From Parabacteroides distasonis (GTDB taxonomy: Bacteria > Bacteroidota > Bacteroidia > Bacteroidales > Tannerellaceae), in assembly GCF_004793765.1 (NCBI RefSeq), contig NZ_SRYM01000018.1, forward strand, positions 1-64,000: a stretch of 64,000 nucleotides of DNA, written 5' to 3'. The position numbers and the translations under genes are program-made. Positions 1-7,844 of the stretch are shown one piece after another; positions within the stretch are counted from its first letter, which is position 1, and each line of letters begins with the position of its first letter. Under the pieces are notes generated by a model. The model was not told the origin of the DNA. It ran no database searches and saw nothing but the letters and a program-made list of their open reading frames with translations.

Positions 1-455
1 CGGAGAGCAAAACATAGAGTATGTCCCGTTTCGATATGCCAATGGTGATACCCGTGAGCAGCTGCTGGCAAGGGCTAGACATGTACTTGTCAAGCATTAT
101 AGCAAATGGACTGAATCCCAAAGAATACGTGCGGAAATCATATTCGCACATTATCCGGAACTGAAATCAGTTCACGACTTGGCTACAGAGTTGACCGATG
201 TGTATAATAGGATGTGGCACGTGGAAAGCTTGCCTTGTGGTACAATAAAACATAAAAGCTTGGGTACGGATGTCTCAGAACCGTAACAAATACCATGCAG
301 AACTATTATGAGGCAATACTAAATATTTTGTTAACAGGGAAACGAATGCATTTGCAGAATCATTCAATGCAAAAATTAAAGCGTTCAGAGCACAGTTTAG
401 GGGAGTCGGAGATATACCATTCTTTATTTTTAGATTATGCAAACTAACAGTGTAG
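1..455 (+). pseudogene. ISAon1-family transposase remnant, copy 1 (C-terminal part)
   Basis: Frame 2 reads without a start from the window edge to a stop at 284-286 and contains LLARARHVLVKHYSKW and WTESQRIRAEIIFAHYPELK, typical of the late part of ISAon1-type DDE transposases. After that stop, 342-455 reads in another context as NAFAESFNAKIKAFRAQFRG... ending FRLCKLTV-stop, which is the usual C-terminal tail of the same family. The stretch that should join the two blocks is missing, so the copy is deleted or frame-shifted and non-functional. The rest of it lies outside the window. A small hairpin followed by T residues lies just after the stop (about 472-495). The family call is from memory of the conserved tail. 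Confidence 0.75.
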
Positions 456-522
456 ATTTAACATACCCATAGGGTTTTCGGACTGACCCTTTTTAGGTGT
501 GCTTTGTTGTTCGGATGGATAA

Positions 523-802
523 GAAGGTGTAAACGGATATGTCCCGGGCCGGCTGCGGTCGAATGGCTTCTATGAAGAAAGTGTAGTAAGGGATTATCCG
601 GTAAGAGGACTTAAGATGCCGTTTCATGTAAAGCGTCGCCCTTGAATGGACTGATACCCAACGGACATGTGTCGGAATGCTGTTCGGTCTCTACTCGTAT
701 CTGAAAGAAGCCTACAGACTGTCACAGAATCTCAAAGCCAAACTTCACGGCGTAAGCGATACCAAATTCTTCATTTCCTGCCTCTGCAAAATTTATGCCT
801 AA
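523..802 (+). pseudogene. ISAon1-family transposase remnant, copy 2 (internally deleted)
   Basis: An open stretch from 523 contains FYEESVVRDYPVRGLK and HVKRR. This resembles the small N-terminal ORF of ISAon1 elements and stops at 643-645. In a different frame, 644-802 reads EWTDTQRTCVGMLFGLYSYLKEAYRLSQ followed directly by HGVSDTKFFISCLCKIYA-stop. That pairs a mid-transposase block with the C-terminal tail. Most of the transposase between these blocks is gone. The copy follows the first remnant in the same orientation, so two related elements decayed side by side next to the end of the cobalamin operon. Confidence 0.65.
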
Positions 803-887
803 ATACAGGTTTGTTATTATGTGTCGAGACGTGGCGTGTTGTATCTCTATAGTGGGGGGAAATATTTTTCTCGGAATGTGCTGGAAG

Positions 888-1421
888 TTAATCCAGCACT
901 AATTTTACGATAGATCCGTAAGACGGTACGTTCTTAAAAGCATCTTGCAAAGGATATTCGCCCGCATAGACCTGGGCGCATGTTAATACGCCACCATGGG
1001 CGAACAAGCATATCTTCTGCAATCCGGTTTTACGAAGCTCGTCAAGGAAGTCGCTAACCCGGTTATATTGGTCTTGGAACGATTCTCCATTAGGAGTCGG
1101 GGTGTTTATCCAATCCTTGAACCACGCCTCGGAACGAGGATCGGAGGATAACTCATTCCACGATTTCATTTCCCACTCCCCGAAATTTACCTCCTTGATA
1201 CGCTCTTCTCTCTCTGCCTCCGGAAAGCCGCAATAGTTAGCTAGGCGCACGCAGCGGGTAAGGGGGCTTGTCCAAACCTTATCGAACGTATGATCGCTCA
1301 AGCCTTTTTTTACTTCTTCTGCCTCTTCCTTGAAAGTCGGTTTCAATGGAACATCGGTCTGTCCGTAGGCGTAGCCGGCGGGAACATCGACAGAGGTATG
1401 TCTGATTAAATAAATCTCCAT
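888..1421 (-). CDS. cobC: Alpha-ribazole phosphatase (histidine phosphatase family)
   Basis: Predicted to remove the phosphate from alpha-ribazole 5'-phosphate or from the adenosylcobalamin phosphate in nucleotide-loop assembly of vitamin B12. The 177-residue protein begins MEIYLIRHT, with the phosphatase nucleophile His8 in the RH motif. A second conserved Arg is near residue 56 (TSPLTRC) and the second catalytic His near residue 142 (LFAHGGVL). Length fits the family. It is the last gene of a minus-strand operon and starts 2 bp after cobS ends. The family alone could be another phosphoglycerate-mutase-like phosphatase; the operon decides the role. Confidence 0.9.
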   Translation of the reverse strand: MEIYLIRHTSVDVPAGYAYGQTDVPLKPTFKEEAEEVKKGLSDHTFDKVWTSPLTRCVRLANYCGFPEAEREERIKEVNFGEWEMKSWNELSSDPRSEAWFKDWINTPTPNGESFQDQYNRVSDFLDELRKTGLQKICLFAHGGVLTCAQVYAGEYPLQDAFKNVPSYGSIVKLVLD

Positions 1422-1423
1422 AA

Positions 1424-2173
1424 TTATATTGTTTGATAGATGATCACGAAACCCATATAGAAACTTAACTCACAAAGAAGAAAAGTCGCTCCGCAGCAGT
1501 CTCCAGTATATCCTTGTATCTTTCTCTTCATGAAAGAGGTGAGGAAATACCAAGTGATAATCGGGAATACACCCGCTAGTAAGTAAATAGGTTGGGGAAG
1601 CCATAATAATGGTAACAAAGCACAAATGATGCTAAATACATATTCTTGAGAAGTCATTCGGCTATATACGGTCTTGCTCTTGGATTCCTCCTCTTTCCTT
1701 GCGTAGGACAGGCGATTGATGATCATGCTGGAGACACCTTTGCTAAAAGGATCTCCAGCTAGTATGGCACATCCCGCCAGCTCGATCGGGAGACTGCTTA
1801 TTAGTAGGTAGAATAGCCCGAAGTAGAAAATCAGTCCGATTACCCCATAGCTACCTATATGCGAGTCTTTCATGATCGCTAGTATGCGTTCCCGGCTGGT
1901 GCCGCCACCGAAACCGTCGAAGAAATCCGCCAGCCCGTCCTCATGCAGACAGCCAGTTATCAGCAATCGGGTAATCATGGTGCATAAGATCGCCACGGAT
2001 AGCGGAAGAATCAAGGAGCTAGTGTACAAGACCAATACCGACAAACCAGCCGTCAGCCAACCGACCAACGCCCAATGGCTCACGATATTCTTGAAACAGG
2101 CCGCCGGAACCTCCGCCAACCGCCAGAACGGTAACCGAGTAAAGAATATAAACGCAGCGAGTATCCGCAACAT
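1424..2173 (-). CDS. cobS: Adenosylcobinamide-GDP ribazoletransferase (cobalamin synthase)
   Basis: Integral membrane enzyme that joins alpha-ribazole (or its phosphate) to adenosylcobinamide-GDP, the last assembly step of adenosylcobalamin. The 249-residue sequence is hydrophobic, with several membrane segments. It carries the family signature HEDGLADFFDGFGGG at residues 77-91, an acidic cluster thought to bind metal and the GDP substrate, followed by MKDSHIGSYG at 101-110. Length is normal. It lies 1 bp after cobT and 2 bp before cobC, so translational coupling is likely. Confidence 0.95.
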   Translation of the reverse strand: MLRILAAFIFFTRLPFWRLAEVPAACFKNIVSHWALVGWLTAGLSVLVLYTSSLILPLSVAILCTMITRLLITGCLHEDGLADFFDGFGGGTSRERILAIMKDSHIGSYGVIGLIFYFGLFYLLISSLPIELAGCAILAGDPFSKGVSSMIINRLSYARKEEESKSKTVYSRMTSQEYVFSIICALLPLLWLPQPIYLLAGVFPIITWYFLTSFMKRKIQGYTGDCCGATFLLCELSFYMGFVIIYQTI

Positions 2174-2174
2174 A

Positions 2175-3215
2175 TCAGAAATATTTGGTGATTGCCGCTT
2201 GCTTGAAACTATGCATCTCGTTGATCATGCGAACGGCGGAGTCGAGTATCGGGTAAGCGCATACCGAGCCGGAGCCTTCTCCCAGCCGTAGCCCTAGATC
2301 GAGCAATGCTTTTGCCCCCAAGAAATCCAGTATCCGTTTATGCCCGGCCTCGTCGCCGCAATGCCCGAATACGCAATACGATTGCATTTCCGGATATAAA
2401 CGGGAAGCCACCAATACGCAATTCGTCATGATAAAACCATCCACGAGGATAATCATCTTCAGTTCGGCGGCACGTAACATGCCTCCTACAGCCATAACCA
2501 TCTCATACCCTCCGAAGTAGCGCATTACATCCAAGACGCTTCCATCCCCCTTGTAATTCTCCAACGAGCGTTTCAGTACGTTGTATTTATGCCGTACGCC
2601 TTCGCTGTCCAGTCCGCTACCGGCTCCCACACAGTCGATCAATGGGATTTGCGTGAGGCAAGTCATCCACATGCTGGAAGCCGCCGTATTCCCGATACCC
2701 ATCTCTCCGAAACTGATCACGTTACAGCCTTCATTGTAACAATCCGTCACGATATCGGCTCCGTATTGAAGGGCTTTCTCCATCTCCTCCACGGTCATGG
2801 CCGCCTCGTGAAGGAAGTTACGGGTTCCTCCCTTGCGCACCTTGCGGTTGATGAGTTGGGGGATAACGGGGAAATCGAAATCCACGCCGCCATCCACGAT
2901 CTTCAACTCAAAACCATGCTGGCGTGCAAGGTAACAAACTCCCGCTCCTCCGTTCAAGAAATTATGGATCACTTGGCGAGTTACCTCCTTGGGAGATTTG
3001 CTTACGCCCTCGTCGGCGATGCCGTGATCCGAGGCATAGATTACGTTCACGGGATGACGCAAGACTGGCGATAAGGTCTGCTGGATCAATCCCACTTGCA
3101 GGGCGAGCGCCTCGAGCGTTCCCAATGAGCCTTTCGGCTTTGTCAGATTATCGATCTTGTCTTGTAAAGCGGCCTCCAGCCCTTTGTCCGGGGCCTCGAT
3201 GTGAAATTGTATCAT
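2175..3215 (-). CDS. cobT: Nicotinate-nucleotide--dimethylbenzimidazole phosphoribosyltransferase
   Basis: Makes alpha-ribazole phosphate from nicotinate mononucleotide and a lower-ligand base. The 346-residue protein has the family motifs [12 protein letters not shown] near residues 61-72 and [14 protein letters not shown] around 167-180. A C-terminal [10 protein letters not shown] contains the Glu used as general base in the family. Length matches well-studied CobT proteins. It sits between cobU and cobS with 1 bp to cobS and about 30 bp to cobU. Which base is activated cannot be read from the sequence. Confidence 0.95.
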   Translation of the reverse strand: MIQFHIEAPDKGLEAALQDKIDNLTKPKGSLGTLEALALQVGLIQQTLSPVLRHPVNVIYASDHGIADEGVSKSPKEVTRQVIHNFLNGGAGVCYLARQHGFELKIVDGGVDFDFPVIPQLINRKVRKGGTRNFLHEAAMTVEEMEKALQYGADIVTDCYNEGCNVISFGEMGIGNTAASSMWMTCLTQIPLIDCVGAGSGLDSEGVRHKYNVLKRSLENYKGDGSVLDVMRYFGGYEMVMAVGGMLRAAELKMIILVDGFIMTNCVLVASRLYPEMQSYCVFGHCGDEAGHKRILDFLGAKALLDLGLRLGEGSGSVCAYPILDSAVRMINEMHSFKQAAITKYF

Positions 3216-3245
3216 GATAGTAGTATTTTATATAAGTCGTTGTTC

Positions 3246-3761
3246 TTATTCCTTGATCTTGACGGGGATTCCGCTGACCATCAAGACAACCTCGTCCGCC
3301 TTCGAGGAGATGTATTGGTTGAGCCAGCCTTGCATATCGGTAAATTTCCGTTGCACCTCGTCTATCGGCACACCTCCCATACCCAACTCATTTGTCACGA
3401 AGATCAGGCAGGCATCTTGCCGGGAGAGTTTATCGAACTCCGCTTTCAGGAGGGAGAGGGATAATTCCACGTCGCTTTGATTATCGAAGAAGAAGTTCGT
3501 CCCCCAAAGGGTTACACAATCGATCACCACGACACGACTGGTAAGATCGTGGCGGCTCAAGTATTTCTCTTCCTCTATATTGGTCCACTCGGGTCCACGG
3601 TCTCGCTGATGGCGTTCCACCCGCTTCCGGAACTCCTCGTCCCAGATGCGGGAGGTAGCTAGGTAAACCGGGTTGGGCGACAGCGATAAGGCGAGCCGCT
3701 GGGCGTATCCGCTCTTGCCGGACCGCTGTCCTCCGGTTACTAAGATCACTTTCTTACTCAT
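3246..3761 (-). CDS. cobU: Adenosylcobinamide kinase / adenosylcobinamide-phosphate guanylyltransferase
   Basis: Bifunctional enzyme that phosphorylates adenosylcobinamide and then transfers GMP to give adenosylcobinamide-GDP. The start chosen is MSKKVILVTGGQRSGKSG at 3761. A purine-rich GGAGGC lies just upstream, and the P-loop GGQRSGKS falls at residues 10-17 as in the family. The His that becomes guanylylated in this family is probably His51 (ERHQRDRG). A longer ORF upstream is possible but would place 12 extra residues before the P-loop. The start overlaps the end of the preceding S4-protein gene by 8 bp, consistent with coupled translation. Confidence 0.93.
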   Translation of the reverse strand: MSKKVILVTGGQRSGKSGYAQRLALSLSPNPVYLATSRIWDEEFRKRVERHQRDRGPEWTNIEEEKYLSRHDLTSRVVVIDCVTLWGTNFFFDNQSDVELSLSLLKAEFDKLSRQDACLIFVTNELGMGGVPIDEVQRKFTDMQGWLNQYISSKADEVVLMVSGIPVKIKE

Positions 3762-4332
3762 AGCCTCCGTGATTCCTGTTTTTCCGGTGGGCGGCACGTT
3801 TCGCCTTGTTGATCGGGTTGTTCTTGCTCGTCTTCCGAAGGGTGGCCGATTTCGGGTTGGCGGCGATTCGTTGTGCCACCGCCGATTTTCTCAGAGCCTT
3901 TCCGAACTTAGGGCGCAAGGCATCCCGCAATAATTTCTCCTCATCGGTAAGTTTGGCGGTCTTGGGTTTCCAGCCTCCCTCTTTCTGCGCCTTACGGGCG
4001 GCTGCGTATTTATTGAATTTTCCGAACTTCTCCATTTTGGCACCTCCTCGGCCTCCCTTGTTTTCGGGTTTCGCTTTCCGGAGCGTGCCGAGTAACTCCT
4101 TCTCTTGCTGCTCTTCTTTTTTCGCCTCCTCTTGCAGGCGGATGTACTTCTCTACGTTCAAGCGCTCGCCATCCACCAATACGAGATCCTCCGCCGTGAC
4201 CTTCTGGCCTACGTGCGGTTGCTTGCCGTTTACGGTTACCCGTTCCATCTCGATGAAATTGTCCGCTTCCCGGCGTGAGCAGACACCGGCTTCGCTTATC
4301 AGTTTGTTTAATCTAATTTCCATATTATTCAT
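3754..4332 (-). CDS. S4-domain RNA-binding protein embedded in the cobalamin operon
   Basis: The first 50 residues form an S4 RNA-binding domain of the RsuA/RluF pseudouridine-synthase type (RLNKLISEAGVCSRREAD, then VTVNGKQPHVG). The catalytic pseudouridine-synthase domain is absent. The rest is a lysine- and arginine-rich tail with alanine-rich helical stretches, ending RKNRNHGGYE. It is therefore probably a ribosome- or RNA-binding accessory protein, not an enzyme. Either the first Met (4332) or the Met three codons later may be the start. It lies 1 bp after cbiB and overlaps cobU by 8 bp. Nothing in its sequence links it to cobalamin chemistry. Confidence 0.85.
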   Translation of the reverse strand: MNNMEIRLNKLISEAGVCSRREADNFIEMERVTVNGKQPHVGQKVTAEDLVLVDGERLNVEKYIRLQEEAKKEEQQEKELLGTLRKAKPENKGGRGGAKMEKFGKFNKYAAARKAQKEGGWKPKTAKLTDEEKLLRDALRPKFGKALRKSAVAQRIAANPKSATLRKTSKNNPINKAKRAAHRKNRNHGGYE

Positions 4333-4333
4333 A

Positions 4334-5293
4334 TTATATTATTACTAAAATAAGGGTGACGATCACACCCATCAACAATTCCGTATTGCTATTCACTTGA
4401 ATGGCGATACGCATATCCTCGGTCGTGAACGGCCTTGCGTTCGTTCCGATATAAGGCTTCTCCACCGGTTTGCCGAAATAATCGTGCGTCCCTCCGAACT
4501 GGCAATCCAAGATGGCCGCCAAGGCCGCTTCCGGATAACCGGAATTGGGGCTTGCATGTTCAGGGCCGAAACGCCGTACGAAATCCCTTTTCCCCCAATT
4601 ATTGGAGACCAACAACATCAAATAGGCCGTGAGGCGGGCCGGGATGTAATTGGCGATATCGTCGATTTGCGCCGCTATCCGTCCGAACTCAAGGTAACGA
4701 TCATTCTTATAACCGATCATCGAGTCCAGCGTGTTCACCATCTTGTAAGCCATCATCCCCGGAAACCCCAGCAGGGCGAACCAAAACATCGGGGCGATTA
4801 CGCCGTCGCTTAAGTTCTCGGACAAGGTCTCCAACGCCGCCGCCCGTATCTCTTGCGGAGACAGGTTCGAGGTATCCCTCCCCACGATCCGTGCCACTTG
4901 CCGCCGTCCTTCTTCCGTGCTACGGTCCACGGCCTCGAACACCGCCTTCACTTCCTTGATAAGCGTCTTTCCGGACAGGCAATAAAATACGCCGACAGCC
5001 GTCAGCAACCCACTGAACTGCGGATGTATGATCCAAGCCCACGACAATATCCACTCGCAGATTAAATACACGCCAAGGATAAGCACGACTGCCAGTATAC
5101 CGCCTTTTAGGACCCGCTCGGAGCCTTTATTCAACGCTTTCTCTCCGGCGCTGATCGCTTTGCCAAACCATACGATCGGATGGGGCCAACCTTCCGGGTC
5201 TCCCAGCAACCGGTCGGATAACCAACCGCCCAAAAAGGGCACGATCTTGAGTAAATTGATAGAATGATGTAACCAATACATATTGAATGTCAT
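4334..5293 (-). CDS. cbiB: Adenosylcobinamide-phosphate synthase (CbiB/CobD)
   Basis: Membrane enzyme that attaches the aminopropanol arm to adenosylcobyric acid. The sequence has the family opening DRLLGDPEGWPHPIVWFGK. Several hydrophobic segments follow, then RIVGRDTSNLSPQEIRAAALETLSENLSDG in the middle, and a C-terminal membrane anchor. The start is uncertain. A longer ORF begins at 5326, Met at 5293 is used here, and Met at 5281 is also possible. A TAAGTTTG promoter-like box on the minus strand at 5302-5309 favours one of the two later starts. First gene of the operon. No cobalamin riboswitch core is visible upstream. Confidence 0.9.
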   Translation of the reverse strand: MTFNMYWLHHSINLLKIVPFLGGWLSDRLLGDPEGWPHPIVWFGKAISAGEKALNKGSERVLKGGILAVVLILGVYLICEWILSWAWIIHPQFSGLLTAVGVFYCLSGKTLIKEVKAVFEAVDRSTEEGRRQVARIVGRDTSNLSPQEIRAAALETLSENLSDGVIAPMFWFALLGFPGMMAYKMVNTLDSMIGYKNDRYLEFGRIAAQIDDIANYIPARLTAYLMLLVSNNWGKRDFVRRFGPEHASPNSGYPEAALAAILDCQFGGTHDYFGKPVEKPYIGTNARPFTTEDMRIAIQVNSNTELLMGVIVTLILVII

Positions 5294-5301
5294 TGAAGGA
5301 A

Positions 5302-5309
5302 CAAACTTA
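5302..5309 (-). promoter_or_regulatory. Candidate -7 box for the cobalamin operon
   Basis: On the minus strand this reads TAAGTTTG, a match to the Bacteroidetes -7 consensus TAnnTTTG. No good -33 TTTG is found 19-20 bp upstream, so it is tentative. If used, the leader is very short and cbiB would start at 5293 or 5281. Confidence 0.35.
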
Positions 5310-5326
5310 GACAAAAAAAAGAACAT

Positions 5327-5674
5327 AAGGAAGCGGTAAGCGATTCTTCATCACACATTAGGCGAAAGAAACCTACATTTAAAGGATTTCGAGCGTAGAC
5401 TTTCATCTTCTATCAGCCGTTAAACGATCTTCCACCATCCGTTGCATGATCTTCTAACAGTTGGTGGATGATCATACAACGGATGGTAGAAGATGAATAG
5501 GTACGGAGAAAACGGCTAAAGGATGCCTTTAGAAACCTTAAATCTTTGGGAAGGGAGGGCTTGATATACGGGGGATTCCTTTTAATTTTGTATTTATTAA
5601 CAAGAAATGCGCCCTTACGGCCGGTTATTATTACTTTATTTGCTCCCACCGTATCGTGAAAGGAGTTAATCGAG
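5327..5674. other. Divergent intergenic region, cbiB / sigma-sulfatase ORF
   Basis: About 350 bp between two divergent genes. It holds a 92-bp array of 22-bp units in both orientations (5404-5495) and otherwise shows no gene, tRNA or riboswitch. Short open frames across it are not convincing as proteins. Confidence 0.7.
5404..5495. repeat. Array A: 22-bp units in both orientations
   Basis: The core (C/G)ATCTTC(T/C)A begins at 5404, 5426 and 5448, exactly 22 bp apart. The reverse-complement core occurs at 5485-5495 and, in altered form, at 5463-5473, again 22 bp apart. Unit 5426-5447 and the reverse complement of 5474-5495 agree at 18 of 22 positions. The whole block can fold into one long imperfect hairpin. 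The unit sequence is not seen in the other arrays of the window. Confidence 0.8.
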
Positions 5675-6511
5675 ATGACAGATGAAAAATCCATTTTAGA
5701 ACAATTTGCCGCTGGAAATCATACCGCTTTCCGGGAATTGTTCATGCGTTACCATCTGAAAGTCTATTATTTCGTGCTGGGACTCGTGAAGTCCGAGAGC
5801 GATGCCGAGGACTTGACCCAAGAGATTTTCCTAAAGCTTTGGACGCATCGGAGTCGTTTCACGGAAGTGAGGACGTTCGGTTCCTACCTCTATGTGCTAT
5901 ATAAAACGGATATAGACCGTGAGCAATGGAAGGAGGTGTCGGATAAAGAGCCGGAAATCTATGAGCGGATGAAGCGTTATTCGAATTGGTTTAAGGATGA
6001 GTTACTGGTGGATTTCCCGAAGAAGGATACCCGTCCGTTTATAATCGGTCATCCGCAGGAAACCTGTTCAAAGCTACCGGCCCGGGATGCGAGGATATCT
6101 GGCCCGATCGAACGCTCCAACCGTTATCCGAATTGTTCTTATTTTACGAATTGGAAAAGCCCGGAAGCAGAGATAAGCTGGAATGTGGAGGTTGAGGAAT
6201 CCGGCTTGTTCGAGGCTTTTGTTTATTATACTTGTGATAGGCGAAATATAGGCTCTACTTTTGAGCTTCGTACGGACCGGGATGCTGAGAATCTTGTATT
6301 TACATTGGATCAAGTAAATGACCAACCCATGCTCGGTGCTGATTTGGATAGGGTTCTCCGGGAGGAGTCTTATGTGAAAGGATTTGCTCCTTGCTCTGTC
6401 GGTACGATTCCTCTATCGAAAGGTGCGGCCACTTTATCCTTGCAAGCGAAAACGATCCGGAATGAGGAGGCCATGAATTTTTGGATGTTGGTGCTAAAAC
6501 GAGTGAAATGA
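5675..6511 (+). CDS. Chimeric ORF: ECF sigma-factor N-terminus fused to arylsulfatase C-terminus
   Basis: Residues 1 to about 73 are a clear sigma-70 region 2 of the Bacteroidetes ECF type (AFRELFMRYHLKVYYFVLG, then DAEDLTQEIFLKLW and FGSYLYV). From about residue 75 the sequence changes to the tail of a Bacteroidetes arylsulfatase (REQWKEVSDKEPEIYERMKR, then PFIIGHPQETCSKLPARDA, ending MNFWMLVLKRVK). Sigma region 4, which binds the -35 element, is missing, as are the sulfatase active site and catalytic domain. The join is at roughly 5888-5903 and keeps one open frame of 278 codons. An in-frame deletion that fused two genes is the simplest reading. Neither parent activity should survive. Family assignments are from memory. 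Confidence 0.7.
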   Translation: MTDEKSILEQFAAGNHTAFRELFMRYHLKVYYFVLGLVKSESDAEDLTQEIFLKLWTHRSRFTEVRTFGSYLYVLYKTDIDREQWKEVSDKEPEIYERMKRYSNWFKDELLVDFPKKDTRPFIIGHPQETCSKLPARDARISGPIERSNRYPNCSYFTNWKSPEAEISWNVEVEESGLFEAFVYYTCDRRNIGSTFELRTDRDAENLVFTLDQVNDQPMLGADLDRVLREESYVKGFAPCSVGTIPLSKGAATLSLQAKTIRNEEAMNFWMLVLKRVK

Positions 6512-6540
6512 GTCTGAGATTGAAAAAAGTTGTATAACTA

Positions 6541-6571
6541 TTTGTCAGTTATCAAATAATCACTACCTTTG
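6541..6571 (+). promoter_or_regulatory. Promoter of the rpsF-rpsR-rplI operon
   Basis: TTTG at 6541-6544, a 19-bp spacer and TACCTTTG at 6564-6571 form an ideal Bacteroidetes housekeeping promoter. It lies about 40 bp before the rpsF start. Confidence 0.85.
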
Positions 6572-6612
6572 CACCGCAAAATTTTTTATTAATCAATATT
6601 AAACAGCGTTTT

Positions 6613-6969
6613 ATGAACAATTACGAAACCGTTTTCATTTTGACTCCCGTTTTGTCTGACGCTCAGATGAAGGAAGCGGTAGAGAAATTCACGAACCTTC
6701 TGAAAGCTCAAGGAGCTGAGATCGTGAATGAAGAGAACTGGGGCTTGCGCAAGTTAGCTTATCCTATCGACAAGAAGACAACAGGCTTCTACCAGTTGGT
6801 TGAATTCAAGGCAGATCCTAGTGTTATCGCTACTTTGGAGTTGAACTTCCGTCGTGACGAGCGTGTGATCCGCTTCTTGACTTTCCGTCAAGACAAGTAT
6901 GCCGCAGAATATGCAGCTAAGAGAAGAAATCTGAAATCATCTAAAGAAACAGTAAAGGAGAATAATTAA
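6613..6969 (+). CDS. rpsF: 30S ribosomal protein S6
   Basis: The 118-residue protein starts [16 protein letters not shown] and has the S6 pattern [24 protein letters not shown] followed by [18 protein letters not shown]6 binds 16S rRNA together with S18 in the platform of the small subunit. First gene of the usual rpsF-rpsR-rplI operon, 2 bp before rpsR, under a strong consensus promoter. It has no long acidic tail. Confidence 0.98.
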   Translation: MNNYETVFILTPVLSDAQMKEAVEKFTNLLKAQGAEIVNEENWGLRKLAYPIDKKTTGFYQLVEFKADPSVIATLELNFRRDERVIRFLTFRQDKYAAEYAAKRRNLKSSKETVKENN

Positions 6970-6971
6970 TT

Positions 6972-7241
6972 ATGGCAGCAACTCAATCAGAAATCAGATA
7001 TTTAACTCCGCCTTCAGTAGACGTTAAGAAGAAAAAATATTGCCGTTTCAAAAAGAACGGTATCAAGTATATCGATTATAAGGATCCTGAATTCTTGAAG
7101 AAATTCTTGAACGAGCAAGGTAAGATCCTTCCGCGTCGTATCACTGGTACTTCATTGAAGTTCCAACGTCGTGTAGCTCAGGCTGTAAAGCGTGCTCGTC
7201 ATTTGGCTTTGCTTCCTTACGTAACCGATTTGATGAAATAA
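6972..7241 (+). CDS. rpsR: 30S ribosomal protein S18
   Basis: An 89-residue basic protein with the S18 signature [39 protein letters not shown] and the C-terminal RAVKRAR-type helix. It pairs with S6 on 16S rRNA. It starts 2 bp after rpsF and is followed by rplI after 21 bp, so the three are co-transcribed and stoichiometric. Confidence 0.98.
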   Translation: MAATQSEIRYLTPPSVDVKKKKYCRFKKNGIKYIDYKDPEFLKKFLNEQGKILPRRITGTSLKFQRRVAQAVKRARHLALLPYVTDLMK

Positions 7242-7262
7242 TAAATTAAGAGGAGACAGAAT

Positions 7263-7709
7263 ATGCAAGTTATTTTGAAAGAAGATGTAGTGAATTTAGG
7301 CTACAAAGACGATATCGTAACAGTAAAAGACGGTTACGGACGTAACTTTCTAATCCCCACGGGTAAGGCAGTAATCGCTTCAGAGTCTGCTAAGAAAGTA
7401 TTGGCTGAGAACTTGAAGCAACGCGCCCACAAATTGGCTAAGATCAAGGACGACGCTCAGGCTTTGGCCGCTAAGTTAGAGGGTGTAGCTTTGACGATCG
7501 GCGCTAAGACTAGCTCTACAGGTACGATCTTCGGTTCTGTAACGAATATTCAAGTGGCTGAGGCTTTGGCTAAGGCTGGTTTTGAGAATATCGATCGTAA
7601 GATTATCTATATCAAGGAGTCTGTTAAGGAAGTAGGTAGCTATAAGGCTGTTTTGAAACTTCATAAAGAGGTTTCCGTTGAGGTTCCTTTCGAGGTTGTT
7701 TCTGAATAA
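7263..7709 (+). CDS. rplI: 50S ribosomal protein L9
   Basis: A 148-residue protein beginning [32 protein letters not shown], the canonical L9 N-terminal domain that binds 23S rRNA. A helical connector and a C-terminal domain with [12 protein letters not shown] follow. Length is normal. An AGGAG-like sequence lies 8-12 bp upstream. It ends the ribosomal operon and is followed by a strong hairpin terminator. Confidence 0.98.
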   Translation: MQVILKEDVVNLGYKDDIVTVKDGYGRNFLIPTGKAVIASESAKKVLAENLKQRAHKLAKIKDDAQALAAKLEGVALTIGAKTSSTGTIFGSVTNIQVAEALAKAGFENIDRKIIYIKESVKEVGSYKAVLKLHKEVSVEVPFEVVSE

Positions 7710-7729
7710 TAGGTACTTTAATATATCAT

Positions 7730-7767
7730 AAAAGAGGGTAGTTTCGAAACTGCCCTCTTTTTTTGTT
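7730..7767 (+). terminator. Terminator after rplI
   Basis: AAGAGGGTAGTTTC pairs with GAAACTGCCCTCTT with almost no loop and runs straight into a T tract. It follows the rplI stop by about 20 bp. Confidence 0.9.
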
Positions 7768-7786
7768 TTAATTATAAAAAAAGACA

Positions 7787-7817
7787 TCTGTCAATCAGCA
7801 AAAAAACGCTACATTTG
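7787..7817 (+). promoter_or_regulatory. Candidate promoter of the amidase gene
   Basis: TACATTTG at 7810-7817 matches the -7 box. TCTG at 7787-7790, 19 bp upstream, is a one-base variant of the -33 element. The amidase start lies about 28 bp downstream. Confidence 0.55.
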
Positions 7818-7844
7818 TCTCCAAATTTGCAATAATTTTAGAAA

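Noticed and set aside
472-495. Right end (terminal inverted repeat) of the first IS element
   Set aside because: AGGGT...ACCCT followed by T residues is more simply a small terminator hairpin; no matching left end is in the window to compare.
667-852. 61-codon plus-strand ORF
   Set aside because: It overlaps the transposase remnant in another frame and has no protein-like composition.
5404-5495. Arrays A to E as CRISPR arrays
   Set aside because: The periods of 21-23 bp leave no room for spacers, units are imperfect and mostly occur in both orientations, and no cas gene lies nearby.
5327-5674. Cobalamin riboswitch before cbiB
   Set aside because: No recognisable B12-box sequence on the minus strand; the obvious structure is array A, which lacks riboswitch features.
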